Assembly (NCBI GenBank): GCA_965222535.1
Contig: OZ244957.1
Location: forward strand, 2,697,429-2,761,428
Direction of reading: 5' to 3'
DNA length: 64,000 bases
Source: G965222535 sp965222535
GTDB lineage: Bacteria; Pseudomonadota; Gammaproteobacteria; HK1
The position numbers and the translations under genes are program-made. Below are positions 7,413-16,282 of this stretch, in pieces. Position 1 is the stretch's first letter; the number at the start of each line of letters is the position of its first letter. The notes beneath the pieces are model-generated. The model searched no databases. It saw nothing but the letters and a program-made list of their open reading frames with translations, and had not been told where the DNA came from.

Positions 7413-10034
7413 ATGAGCCCTGCAAAAGAGAACACTCGAGTTACAGCGGCTACGGTGGATGATTTTGTCGCCCGCATTGAGAGCGGTGGGCGCAGTCCCA
7501 GCGGCTGGCAAGGAAAGTTGATTCTCACGGTAGCTTTCGTGTGGGCTGTGTTCCAACTGTATGTGGCCTCCAACTTACCGTATTGGCTGACCGAGGTCAG
7601 CGGTATCAGCATGGTCGTTACCAACTCTGATGCACGCTTGGTGCATTTGTCGTTCGGGTTATTTCTGGCGTCCCTAGTGTTTCCGCTGTTCAGTGCCAGC
7701 GAGCGCGAGCGGATCCCTTGGTACGACTGGTTGTTGGCCCTCGCGGGGGTGGCATCCTGTTTTTATATCATCGTGCAACGCGATGCGATTGCGGTGCGCG
7801 CCGGATTGCCGACCAGCGGCGATTTGATCGCCTCATCCGTCGGCATGATCATCCTTGGCATCGCGGTTTACCGCGCGCTGGGGCTACCGCTGCTGATCGT
7901 CGCCAGCGTCTTCGTCTGCTACGTGTTTTTTGGTCATGTCGACTGGTTGCCGGAAGCTATCCAGTGGAAGGGGGCCTCCTATGGCAAAGCGATGTGGCAC
8001 TACTGGATGCAAAACGAGGGCGTCTTCGGGGTTGCCTTGGGGGTATCGTCGTCGCTGATCTTTTTATTCGTGCTGTTTGGCGCAATCCTAGAAAAAGCCG
8101 GCGCGGGAAACTATTTCATCAAGTTTGCGTTCGCCGCGCTGGGGCATTTCCGCGGCGGGCCGGCAAAGGCGGCGGTGGTCGCATCGGCGCTCAGCGGGAT
8201 GTATTCGGGTTCCTCGATCGCCAACACCGTGACCACCGGTACATTCACCATCCCGCTGATGAAAAAGACCGGCTTCTCCGCCGAGAAAGCCGGCGCCGTT
8301 GAGGTTGCTTCATCGACCAACGGGCAACTGATGCCGCCGGTGATGGGCGCCGCGGCATTCCTGATTGCAGAATTCACTGGCATCAGCTACACCGAGATTC
8401 TCAAGCATGCCCTGCTCCCGGCGGTGGTGTCGTATATTGCACTGATCTACATCGTGCATCTGGAAGCGATGAAGCTCGACCTGCAGGGCCTCCCCAAGCC
8501 GCCATCGCGTTTTTCTCTGATGCAAAAAATGATCGGCTTCCTAGGTGGTTTTATCGGCATCGGCGTGCTCGGCCTGCTGGTGTATTACGGCTTGGGGTGG
8601 ATCAAAGTTGCCGCTCCCGAATTGGCGTTTCCGATCGTGGCTGCCGGCTGCGCGCTGATCTACCTGGTCCTGATCTGGATCGCCGCCCACCAGCCTGACC
8701 TCATGATTGACGATCCGAACGCCCCGATCACCGAGTTGCCGCGCACCGGCGAGACGGCGATCACGGGCTTGTTCTATATCCTGCCGATCGTGCTCCTGAT
8801 CTGGTGCATCGTCATTGAACGTCTGTCCCCCGGCTTGTCAGCACTGTGGGCAAGCATCGCGATGATTATCGTGGCCCTGACGCAACACCCGCTGAAAGCC
8901 ATCATCCGTGGCAGTGGTAACATCCGACGGCAGTTTGGCATCGGCTGGAAGCAGTGGATTGAGGGCATGATCTCCGGGGCACGCAATATGGTGAGCATTT
9001 CGGTCGCCACCGGCGCGGCGGGAATCATCGTCGGCACCATATCGCTGACTGGTGCCCACCAGGTCATCGGCGAATTTATCGAAATTCTGTCCGGCGGGCA
9101 TCTGATGGTAATGCTGCTGTTAGTCGCGGTGATGAGTCTAATCCTCGGAATGGGGTTGCCGACTACCGCTAACTACATCGTGGTATCGTCATTAATGGCC
9201 CCGGTGGTGCTCGCCCTAGGTGCCAAAAGCGGGCTCATCATCCCGCTGATCGCAGTGCATCTGTTCGTGTTTTACTTTGGTATTCTGGCCGACGACACCC
9301 CACCGGTGGGGCTTGCTGCACTGGCGGCGGCGGCGATCTCTAAAGGCGATCCGATCCAAACTGGCATCCAGGGGTTCGCCTATGACATCCGCACCGCATT
9401 ACTGCCGTTCTTGTTCATCTTCAACACCGAATTGCTACTGATCGATGTCAGTTGGCACCAAGCGTTGTTCGTGTTTTTGATTGCGGCGGCTGCGATGATG
9501 TTGTTCGCCGCAGCAACGCAGGGATTTATGCTGACGCGCAACAAATGGTGGGAGACGGTAGCCATGCTGTTAGTGGCTTTCACCCTGTTTCGCCCAGGCT
9601 ATTGGCTGGATAAGTTCGATCCGCCATATGACAGTCACCCACCAGCAGCGCTATACGAAGTCGTCGGTCAGGCGCTTCCCAATGGGGTGCTCACGATGGT
9701 TATCAGTGGTCCCGATTTCGATAGCGGTAAGCCCACCAGCACCACCATCTTGGTACCGCTCGGCAATCGCGCCGCAGCGATCAAGCGGATGAACCAGGCA
9801 GGGTTAACCATCAGCGTCGAGGATGGGTTGGCGCGCATCGGTGAGCCGCTGCCAGGGAGCGAGTTCTTTGAGCAGATCGGTACATTGTTCGATTACTATG
9901 ACGATCAACGGCCGGTGCAAGTGAGCGCTGTTCTCCAAAAGGCCGAACGCGTCGCTAAATATGTTTTCTACCTGCCAGCACTGGCGTTGTTGGTGCTGAT
10001 CATATTTAGCCAGCGACGGCGACTGCGGCGCTAA
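7413..10034 (+). CDS. TRAP transporter fused permease (4TM/12TM, TAXI type)
   Basis: 873 residues, strongly hydrophobic, with an N-terminal small-subunit-like portion (about residues 40-180) fused to a DctM-like large subunit (about 190-690). The large subunit shows family landmarks SSLIFLFVLFGA, the SGMYSGSSIANTVTTG region, and VMSLILGMGLPTT. The last 150 residues form a soluble tail followed by a final membrane segment and a basic C-terminus (QRRRLRR). With the upstream TAXI receptor it makes a sodium-coupled secondary importer in the inner membrane. It is 195 bp downstream of the receptor gene. The ribosome-binding site is weak. Confidence 0.95.
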   Translation: MSPAKENTRVTAATVDDFVARIESGGRSPSGWQGKLILTVAFVWAVFQLYVASNLPYWLTEVSGISMVVTNSDARLVHLSFGLFLASLVFPLFSASERERIPWYDWLLALAGVASCFYIIVQRDAIAVRAGLPTSGDLIASSVGMIILGIAVYRALGLPLLIVASVFVCYVFFGHVDWLPEAIQWKGASYGKAMWHYWMQNEGVFGVALGVSSSLIFLFVLFGAILEKAGAGNYFIKFAFAALGHFRGGPAKAAVVASALSGMYSGSSIANTVTTGTFTIPLMKKTGFSAEKAGAVEVASSTNGQLMPPVMGAAAFLIAEFTGISYTEILKHALLPAVVSYIALIYIVHLEAMKLDLQGLPKPPSRFSLMQKMIGFLGGFIGIGVLGLLVYYGLGWIKVAAPELAFPIVAAGCALIYLVLIWIAAHQPDLMIDDPNAPITELPRTGETAITGLFYILPIVLLIWCIVIERLSPGLSALWASIAMIIVALTQHPLKAIIRGSGNIRRQFGIGWKQWIEGMISGARNMVSISVATGAAGIIVGTISLTGAHQVIGEFIEILSGGHLMVMLLLVAVMSLILGMGLPTTANYIVVSSLMAPVVLALGAKSGLIIPLIAVHLFVFYFGILADDTPPVGLAALAAAAISKGDPIQTGIQGFAYDIRTALLPFLFIFNTELLLIDVSWHQALFVFLIAAAAMMLFAAATQGFMLTRNKWWETVAMLLVAFTLFRPGYWLDKFDPPYDSHPPAALYEVVGQALPNGVLTMVISGPDFDSGKPTSTTILVPLGNRAAAIKRMNQAGLTISVEDGLARIGEPLPGSEFFEQIGTLFDYYDDQRPVQVSAVLQKAERVAKYVFYLPALALLVLIIFSQRRRLRR

Positions 10035-10167
10035 GGTAGCGAAAAGAAAGGGGCAGCGGAAGCACTGAGGCGCTTGCATCAGAAGCACCTGTGCACGTTT
10101 GATACGCTGCTGCCGTCTGTGATTTGTTTCATCCTCCAACTGACAGCCTTACATAACAGCTTCGCAC

Positions 10168-10797
10168 ATGGAACACGACAGCGCCAACCCAAGCTTATTA
10201 AGCCAAACCTACGGACTCAGCTGCGAAAAGGTGAATGCGCACTATGCTGACTGGGCTTCTACTTACGAGCAAGAGCTGCTGGATAACGGCTATGTGACCC
10301 CCGGTCGCTGCGCCGCGGCGTTAGCCGGTTGCGTTGCGGATCGATCGCAGCCGGTACTGGACATTGGTTGTGGCACTGGACTATCAGGGCTTGCATTGCG
10401 CAGCGCCGGGTTTGAGGTCGTTGATGGAATCGATTTTTCAGCACCGATGCTGGCGTATGCGGCACAAAAGCCATCTCTTTACCGCCAGTTGATGCAGATC
10501 GATTTAAACTACCCGCTGGATATTGCCGTTGGTAGCTACGCCCAGGCTTGCGCGGCCGGAGTTATTTCTCCAGGTCATGCACCACCGGCGACGATTGCGG
10601 AGGTATTGCATCGATTGGCTGAAGGCGGATGCTTTGTGTTATCGCTCAACGATCACGCACTGGCTGAGGTGGAATTCCCTAGGGCTGTGGATGCCGTTAT
10701 CGCCAACGGCAGTGCAGAGCTGCTGGTTGATGAATACGGTGACCACATAACCGGCATTGGTTTGCGATCGAGGGTCTGCGTGTTGCGCAAAGTTTAG
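10168..10797 (+). CDS. Class I SAM-dependent methyltransferase
   Basis: 209 residues with the SAM-binding motif VLDIGCGTG (Asp65-Gly71), a post-I acidic residue in GIDFSAPML, and the N-terminal HYADWASTYEQEL segment seen in tetratricopeptide-type and Williams-Beuren-type methyltransferases. The substrate is not predictable from sequence. It sits alone between the TRAP operon and the ThDP enzyme gene. Confidence 0.85.
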   Translation: MEHDSANPSLLSQTYGLSCEKVNAHYADWASTYEQELLDNGYVTPGRCAAALAGCVADRSQPVLDIGCGTGLSGLALRSAGFEVVDGIDFSAPMLAYAAQKPSLYRQLMQIDLNYPLDIAVGSYAQACAAGVISPGHAPPATIAEVLHRLAEGGCFVLSLNDHALAEVEFPRAVDAVIANGSAELLVDEYGDHITGIGLRSRVCVLRKV

Positions 10798-10876
10798 ATC
10801 TGGGATCGCTGTAACGAAAGCTAAACACTCCCTCCTCTCCCCTCCCCTTCCCTTCTTCTCTTGAATAGCAGTTGGA

Positions 10877-10914
10877 GGGCTTGTCTATTGAGAGAAGGGC
10901 TATCAATCAATAAC
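10877..10914 (-). repeat. Remnant of the intergenic element core
   Basis: GGCTTGTCTATTGAGAGAAGG and the following AT-rich segment match the centre of the family A element read towards the ThDP gene. The ends are not recognisable. It lies 40 bp upstream of the ATG at 10954. Confidence 0.5.
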
Positions 10915-10953
10915 TATCTCCTCCCTTATCTGAAACCAAAAACACCTGCAAAA

Positions 10954-12516
10954 ATGAATGGCGCTGAAAGCTTGGTACGCACCCTGATTGCCTCTGGTGT
11001 GGAGGTTTGTTTCACCAACCCCGGTACTTCAGAAATGCACTTTGTTGCAGCACTTGATCGGGTGCCGGGCATGCGCTGTATCTTGGGTTTGTTTGAGGGT
11101 GTCGTCACTGGTGCCGCCGATGGGTATGCGCGGATGCACGGGCGTCCGGCGTGTACTCTGTTGCACCTCGGGCCCGGCTTTGCGAACGGCTTTGCGAACC
11201 TGCACAATGCCCGCAAAGCGCGCACCCCTGTCGTCAATATTGTCGGCGATCATGCAACCCGCCATTTGGCTTACGATGCGCCGCTGACTGCCGACATAAA
11301 AGGCGTTGCGGGTCCGGTTTCCCATTGGCTGCGCAGCGCGATCAATGCCGATCATGTCGCCGTTGATGGCGCTGCTGCAGTCGCTGCCGCATGCTCTCAC
11401 CCAGGGCGCATCGCGACGCTGATCCTGCCTGCCGACACCGCTTGGGGAGATGCCAGCGCCGTCGCGCCACCGATGGCGGCGACACCTGCGGAAGCAGTAG
11501 AAGCAGCAACGATACAAGCGATTGCCGGGGTGTTACGGCGCCGTGTGCCAAGCGCCATCTATCTAGGCGGCAAGGCGTTGTCCGGACGTTCGCTGGAGGT
11601 TGCCGGCCGCATTGCGCAAGCCACTGGCGCGCAGTTGTTAGCCCCAACTGCGAATGCACGCCACGAGCGCGGCGGCGGCAGAGTCGCGGTACCGCGAGTG
11701 CCGTATCTAGTTGATCGTGCGGCGGCGCTGTTGCGCGGACTCGAAAACCTGATTCTGGTCGGTGTTGAGGCACCGGTCGCCTTCTTTTCTTATCCCAATA
11801 AACCCAGCCTGCTCGCGCCGCCGGGCTGCGCTGTGCATGCGCTGGCGACACCGCTCCAAGACAGTCAGCAGGCGCTGCAAGCCTTGGCCGATGAACTGAA
11901 CGCCAACACCGCTGCCAACGGCATGGTAAGAGCCACTCCGACTACGGATGGATTGCCCACCGCTACAGCAAAACTCAGCATCGCCAACGTCAGTCGCATC
12001 ATCGCTGAGATGATCCCCGAAGATAGCATTGTTATTGATGAGGCAATCACTGTCGGACGTGATCTGGATCGCTACACCATCGGCGCGAAACCGCATGACT
12101 GGCTGCAAATCTGCGGTGGCGCGATTGGCATCGGTCTGCCGTTGGCGATCGGCGCGGCAGTGGCGTGCCCACAACGTAAGGTGATTGGTTTGCAAGCCGA
12201 CGGCAGCGCGATGTACACCATTCAGGCGCTGTGGACTCAGGCGCGCGAGAATCTGAACATCACCACCGTGGTGTTCGCTAACCGCAAATACGAAATACTG
12301 CTGCATGAACTGCACAACGTAGGTGCCACATCCCCAGGGAGACGTGCGCTGGATATGTTGTCGCTGGATCGGCCCTACCTAGATTTTTGCGCCTTGGCTG
12401 GCGGCATGGGAGTTGAGTCGGTGCGAGTGAGCAACTGCGGTAGTCTAATGCAGGCACTGCGCCACGGTATAGCCACCAATGCTCCGTATCTAATCGAAGT
12501 AATGATGGAAGAGTAA
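10954..12516 (+). CDS. Thiamine-diphosphate enzyme, acetolactate synthase large-subunit-like
   Basis: 520 residues with the three-domain ThDP-enzyme layout. The pyrimidine domain carries the catalytic glutamate in LFEGVVTGAADGYAR, and the C-terminal domain has the diphosphate/magnesium motif beginning ADGSAMYT and closing at the Asn of VVFANRKYEIL. It resembles the stand-alone acetolactate-synthase/benzoylformate-decarboxylase-like group rather than IlvB, and no small subunit is nearby, so its substrate (a 2-oxo acid) is uncertain. The frame extends upstream to 10861, but that part overlaps a repeat remnant; the ATG at 10954 begins the conserved MNGAESLVRTL segment. Confidence 0.88.
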   Translation: MNGAESLVRTLIASGVEVCFTNPGTSEMHFVAALDRVPGMRCILGLFEGVVTGAADGYARMHGRPACTLLHLGPGFANGFANLHNARKARTPVVNIVGDHATRHLAYDAPLTADIKGVAGPVSHWLRSAINADHVAVDGAAAVAAACSHPGRIATLILPADTAWGDASAVAPPMAATPAEAVEAATIQAIAGVLRRRVPSAIYLGGKALSGRSLEVAGRIAQATGAQLLAPTANARHERGGGRVAVPRVPYLVDRAAALLRGLENLILVGVEAPVAFFSYPNKPSLLAPPGCAVHALATPLQDSQQALQALADELNANTAANGMVRATPTTDGLPTATAKLSIANVSRIIAEMIPEDSIVIDEAITVGRDLDRYTIGAKPHDWLQICGGAIGIGLPLAIGAAVACPQRKVIGLQADGSAMYTIQALWTQARENLNITTVVFANRKYEILLHELHNVGATSPGRRALDMLSLDRPYLDFCALAGGMGVESVRVSNCGSLMQALRHGIATNAPYLIEVMMEE

Positions 12517-12544
12517 GCAAATACCCAGAAATATAAAGGGGATT

Positions 12545-12686
12545 TTCTATTGGAAAATGACTCTTCCAACAATCATTTCGTGGTGCCGTTGAGCGGATCG
12601 GGAGTCCAGCGAACGGCGCGCCGCAGGTGCTTCTCATTAAAAATAAAACAATCCCTTCCATCAAACCCCCAGTTTTTTGAGGTTCC
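12545..12686 (-). repeat. Intergenic element, subfamily B
   Basis: Shares the CCCCCAGTTTTTTGAGGTTCC end with family A, but the core is different: CTTCCAACAATCATTTCGTGG, TGCCGTTGAGCGGATC, AACGGCGCGCCGCAGG and ATTAAAAATAAAACAATCCC. It is homologous to 54487-54693 (opposite strand) and 58410-58508. The hairpin end is lost at about 12545. The GAGGTTCC end faces the downstream gene at 12799. Confidence 0.8.
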
Positions 12687-12798
12687 TAGAGGAAGTTCTG
12701 CTATTTCATCCGCGATCAATGAATATCCAAAGAAATAGCTGATAACTTTTATTAAAGAATCAATAAACCATCCTGCAAAATATATTGGTGGCAAAAGA
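12687..12798 (+). repeat. Duplicated 5' leader, copy 1
   Basis: This 110-bp AT-rich leader is almost identical to 14052-14161. The duplication begins exactly where the adjoining intergenic element ends. It contains an 8-bp inverted pair, GCTATTTC and GAAATAGC, and a GGTGG ribosome-binding-like sequence before the ATG. Confidence 0.85.
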
Positions 12799-13758
12799 AT
12801 GAATATTCTGAGAAAAATCCAACATAAAATCTTACTGAATTGTGGTGTTATAAAAGAACACTATGTGGTTTATAAAGCAACTGGCGGGATCACGCATATG
12901 CTCAGGGGCTTAGCAGAGTGTATCGATTATGCGGAGAGTAACCATTATTTCTTAATCATAGACTGCAAACTTGCACCAGAGTTTGGTGTGAAATTTGAGG
13001 ATATATTTTATTTAAAAAACATTTATTATTCTGAAGATTATAATATTTTAAGTAGAAAAATAATAGGAACTCTACCTTCAGAATTTCCACTTGCACGAGC
13101 AAAATATATACATCAGGAATTACCTATAATAGCCGCAACACACTATCAAATCATGAGTAATCCAATTTTCACTGCAGAATTAAATGGATTTTCTGAGATT
13201 AATAACAATGGAAAAATAGAATGTTATGCAGGGAATGGAAATAAATTATTTAATCATTATCTTCCAATTATGTTAAAGCACCTTCGGGTACAAAAAGGAA
13301 TAATGCAAAAGATATTAGAAAATAAAATAAGAAAGCCTTATGTTGGTGTTCATTTCAGAAACAACGAAAAGAAAAATTCAATTGATCCTATTTATCAAGA
13401 AGTAATAAAAATTTTAACCGAGAATGAATATTTAAATTTAATTTATCTAGCAACCGATGATAAATATTCTATAGAAAAATTCAAAGAATTTCTGATGCAA
13501 TTTAATCAACAAACGAAGCGTGAAATATCTTTAAAACACCAAACAGGAATGCCATATAATTCAGGAGGTGTTCTTTGTGCAATCCACGAAAAAGTATTAA
13601 TGGAGAAATGGGGAATGAGCAAATTAGATTTCCAAATCAAGGTTTTAGAAGACATGTATTTATTATACCATAGCACTTTTTTTATTCCTAGCCCTAAGTC
13701 TGGATACTCCAGTTTAGTAAACGTTATGAGAAAAGCAGGCGATTGCTTTATTAAATAA
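12799..13758 (+). CDS. Putative fucosyltransferase-like glycosyltransferase, copy 1
   Basis: 319 residues, AT-rich. The family is not recognised with certainty. The segment YVGVHFRNNE (His185, Arg187, Glu190) resembles the HxRxxD/E nucleotide-sugar motif of NodZ/O-fucosyltransferase-like enzymes. It is followed by LIYLATDDKYSIEKF, and a C-terminal region LLYHSTFFIPSPKSGYSSLV matches the sugar-nucleotide-binding tail typical of that fold. There is no signal peptide or membrane segment, so it is probably cytoplasmic. It is duplicated downstream as 14162-15121. Its position in a polysaccharide island fits a sugar-transfer role, but the donor and acceptor are unknown. Confidence 0.6.
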   Translation: MNILRKIQHKILLNCGVIKEHYVVYKATGGITHMLRGLAECIDYAESNHYFLIIDCKLAPEFGVKFEDIFYLKNIYYSEDYNILSRKIIGTLPSEFPLARAKYIHQELPIIAATHYQIMSNPIFTAELNGFSEINNNGKIECYAGNGNKLFNHYLPIMLKHLRVQKGIMQKILENKIRKPYVGVHFRNNEKKNSIDPIYQEVIKILTENEYLNLIYLATDDKYSIEKFKEFLMQFNQQTKREISLKHQTGMPYNSGGVLCAIHEKVLMEKWGMSKLDFQIKVLEDMYLLYHSTFFIPSPKSGYSSLVNVMRKAGDCFIK

Positions 13759-13900
13759 GCCATTTAAATCGCTCTGCCGTTGGCTCACGCGGCGACTGCT
13801 TTCCTGCAAACGCAAGACGCCCAATTTTATAGGCTGAGAACGGTGTGATGCACCCCCTCTGGACATGTCCAGTCAGGCACAGAGCGGGCATTCAACGTTG

Positions 13901-14051
13901 GGGCACCTCAAAAAACCAGCTTCACTGGCTTTTCGAGCTATCCTGCGGGTCTTGTCTATTGGGGGAAGGATTATAAATCAATGACTTACGTTACAGGTCA
14001 TCATGTCCCCTCCCCCAAACCCTCATCCCGTTGAGGTTTTTCGATGTCCCC
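13901..14051 (-). repeat. Intergenic element copy 4 (family A, complete)
   Basis: Reads, in the direction of the downstream gene, GGGGCACCTCAAAAAACC with its hairpin partner GGCTTTTCGAG, then TCTATTGGGGGAAGG, ATTATAAATCAATGAC, TTACGTTACAGG, CCCTCCCCCAAACCC, CATCCCG and TTGAGGTTTTTCGATG. The GAGG end faces the gene at 14162. Confidence 0.9.
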
Positions 14052-14161
14052 AGAGGAAGTTCTGCTATTTCATCCGCGATCAATGAATATCCAAAGAAAT
14101 AGCTGATAACTTTTATTAAAGAATCAATAAACCATCCTGCAAAATATATTGGTGGCGAAGA
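14052..14161 (+). repeat. Duplicated 5' leader, copy 2
   Basis: Near-identical to 12687-12798. Together with the gene that follows it forms a duplicated unit of about 1.07 kb whose left edge is the end of an intergenic element and whose right edge is the stop codon. Confidence 0.85.
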
Positions 14162-15121
14162 ATGAGTATTCTGATAAAAATCCAACACAAAATCTTACTG
14201 AACTGTGGTGTTATAAAAGAACACTATGTGGTTTATAAAGCAACTGGTGGGATCACGCATATGCTCATGGGCTTAGCAGAGTGTATCGATTATGCTGAGA
14301 GTAACCATTATTTCTTAATCATAGATTGCAAAACCGCACCAGAGTTTGGTGTGAAATTTAAGGATATGTTTTATTTAAAAAATATTCATTATTCTGAAGA
14401 TTATAATATTTTAAGTAGAAAAATAATAGGAACTCTACCTTCAGAATTTCCACTTGCACGAGCAAAATATATACATCAGGAATTACCTATAATAGCCGAA
14501 ACACACTATCAAATCATGAGTAATCCAATATTCATTGCAGAATTAAATAGATTTTCTATAATTAATAACAATGAAAAAATAGAATGTTATGCCGGGAATG
14601 GAAATAAATCACTTGATCATTATTTTCCAATTATACTAAAGTACCTTCTGATACAAAAAGAAATAATGCAAAAGATATTAGAAAATAAAATAAGAAAGCC
14701 TTATGTTGGTGTTCATTTCATAAACAACAAAAAGAAAAATTCAATTGATCTTATTTATCAAGAAGTAATAAAAATTTTAACCGAGAATGAATATTTAAAT
14801 TTAATTTATCTAGCAACAGATGATAAATATTCTATAGAAAAATTCAAAGAATTTCTGATGCAATTTAATCAACAAACGAAGCGTGAAATATCTTTAAAAC
14901 ACCAAACAGGAATGCCATATAATTCAGGAGATGTTCTTTACGCAATCCGCGAAAGAGTATTAAAGGAAAAATGGGGAATGAGTAAATTAGATTTACAAAT
15001 CAAGATTCTAGAAGATATATATTTATTATACCATAGCACTTTTTTTGTTCCAAGCATTGGATCTGGATACTCCGATTTAGTAAACGTTATGAGAAAAGCA
15101 GGCGATTGCTTTATTAAATAA
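14162..15121 (+). CDS. Putative fucosyltransferase-like glycosyltransferase, copy 2 (motif altered)
   Basis: 319 residues, a close paralogue of 12799-13758 over the full length with scattered substitutions. The key motif HFRNNE has become HFINNK: Arg187 to Ile through AGA to ATA, and Glu190 to Lys. If the arginine binds the nucleotide sugar, as in HxRxxD fucosyltransferases, this copy would be inactive or changed in specificity. The frame is intact, so it is not a simple pseudogene. AT-rich like its twin. Confidence 0.6.
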   Translation: MSILIKIQHKILLNCGVIKEHYVVYKATGGITHMLMGLAECIDYAESNHYFLIIDCKTAPEFGVKFKDMFYLKNIHYSEDYNILSRKIIGTLPSEFPLARAKYIHQELPIIAETHYQIMSNPIFIAELNRFSIINNNEKIECYAGNGNKSLDHYFPIILKYLLIQKEIMQKILENKIRKPYVGVHFINNKKKNSIDLIYQEVIKILTENEYLNLIYLATDDKYSIEKFKEFLMQFNQQTKREISLKHQTGMPYNSGDVLYAIRERVLKEKWGMSKLDLQIKILEDIYLLYHSTFFVPSIGSGYSDLVNVMRKAGDCFIK

Positions 15122-15343
15122 AATGTTTGGTGTCTGCTGTATTGACTGAAGGTTTGCCGTATAATTGTTCCATGCCAATTGATGAGGTTGTTTACAACTT
15201 CCCATCAATTTAGAGTCGGCGCTCTTCTTCACCCCTTCTCATGCACTAGATTCGCTTATAGCCCTAGACTCTCCTAAGCACCTACATTGAACTTCAGCAC
15301 AGTGATATTTTGAGATACCCTACAGATTTTTTACGGTTCTATT

Positions 15344-16156
15344 ATGCCTAATATAGTAATGATACATCATGGCCGCTGCGGTAGTACTGTAGTAGCTGAT
15401 CTATTAAAACAGCATTGTGAAGTTTTTTGGGCTGATGAATTATATACATCAGTTTTTGAAAAATGGTTAAATGAAAAAAATAATAAAAATTTACGTTCAG
15501 TAACCTCAAAAACTGAAGATCCAATTGATATTTTAAAAAGCAGTATGAATAAATCACAAAAAAAACATTATGGGTTTGAGATAAAACCTTTTCATTTTCG
15601 TTATATTAATGGTACATCTTCAGAATTTTTAAACAAACTGTATTCTTTGAATTTTACTCATTTTATAATTCTTAGGCGAAAAAATATGCTTCGATCTCTA
15701 GTATCCAATCAAGTAGCTGAGCATAAAAACTACTACTTTATTGGAAAAGAAAAAACAGCAGAGATAAAAAACATTTACTTTAATATAAAACAATATGGTT
15801 CTCTTTCAAGATTCATCTCAGAATATGAGGATCAACTAAAGCAATTTGAGAAACAATTAAAAGAAAAAAATATTCTTAAAATAAATTATGAAAAGCATAT
15901 TGAACAATCTCCTTACAAAGCTTATTCTCGTATATGTAAATTCATTAATATTAAACCAGAAGAAGCAGATATTGTGTATGCTAAAACAAATCCATTCCCA
16001 TTGGCAGATATCGTACAAAATATGGATGAAGTCGCAGATGCACTCCACAACACTCCGCATGAATGGATGTTAAAGAAGACTAAATTCTCGCAAATATCCG
16101 CAAAAGTCCGTTATGCTATCTTGCGGTTTTTGAAATCAAGGATGATGATCAAATAA
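15344..16156 (+). CDS. Sulfotransferase-like protein
   Basis: 270 residues, AT-rich. The N-terminal HHGRCGSTVVADLL (Arg11, Gly13, Ser14, Thr15) is a 5'-phosphosulfate-binding P-loop, and ILRRKNMLRSLVSN further on matches the 3'-phosphate-binding element of PAPS-dependent sulfotransferases. In this context it probably sulfates a surface glycan or lipid-linked sugar (inference). It has no signal peptide. It stands alone between the duplicated transferase genes and the enolase-superfamily gene. Confidence 0.72.
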   Translation: MPNIVMIHHGRCGSTVVADLLKQHCEVFWADELYTSVFEKWLNEKNNKNLRSVTSKTEDPIDILKSSMNKSQKKHYGFEIKPFHFRYINGTSSEFLNKLYSLNFTHFIILRRKNMLRSLVSNQVAEHKNYYFIGKEKTAEIKNIYFNIKQYGSLSRFISEYEDQLKQFEKQLKEKNILKINYEKHIEQSPYKAYSRICKFINIKPEEADIVYAKTNPFPLADIVQNMDEVADALHNTPHEWMLKKTKFSQISAKVRYAILRFLKSRMMIK

Positions 16157-16245
16157 CTTCAGGCTGTCAACACAACGCAGTATATGCCCCTTTGACCAAA
16201 GCTAAAATGTCCCCTTTGCATAGCTGCTCCGTACCAATAGAGGGT

Positions 16246-16272
16246 CTTCCGTATAATAGTTACCGATTATTG
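16246..16272 (+). promoter_or_regulatory. Promoter-like block with TATAAT
   Basis: The 27-base block contains TATAAT at 16252-16257, 25 bp before the ATG at 16283. 25 of 27 bases are identical to 60401-60427, which also precedes a gene on the same strand. A related CCGTATAATTGTTCC is at 15157-15171. No convincing -35 box is visible. Confidence 0.5.
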
Positions 16273-16282
16273 TTGGTTGATT

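Noticed and set aside
15148..15165. TTGACT followed by TATAAT as a sigma-70 promoter
   Set aside because: The spacing between the two hexamers is only 12 bases, too short for a working promoter as such; only the TATAAT block is retained as a shared motif.
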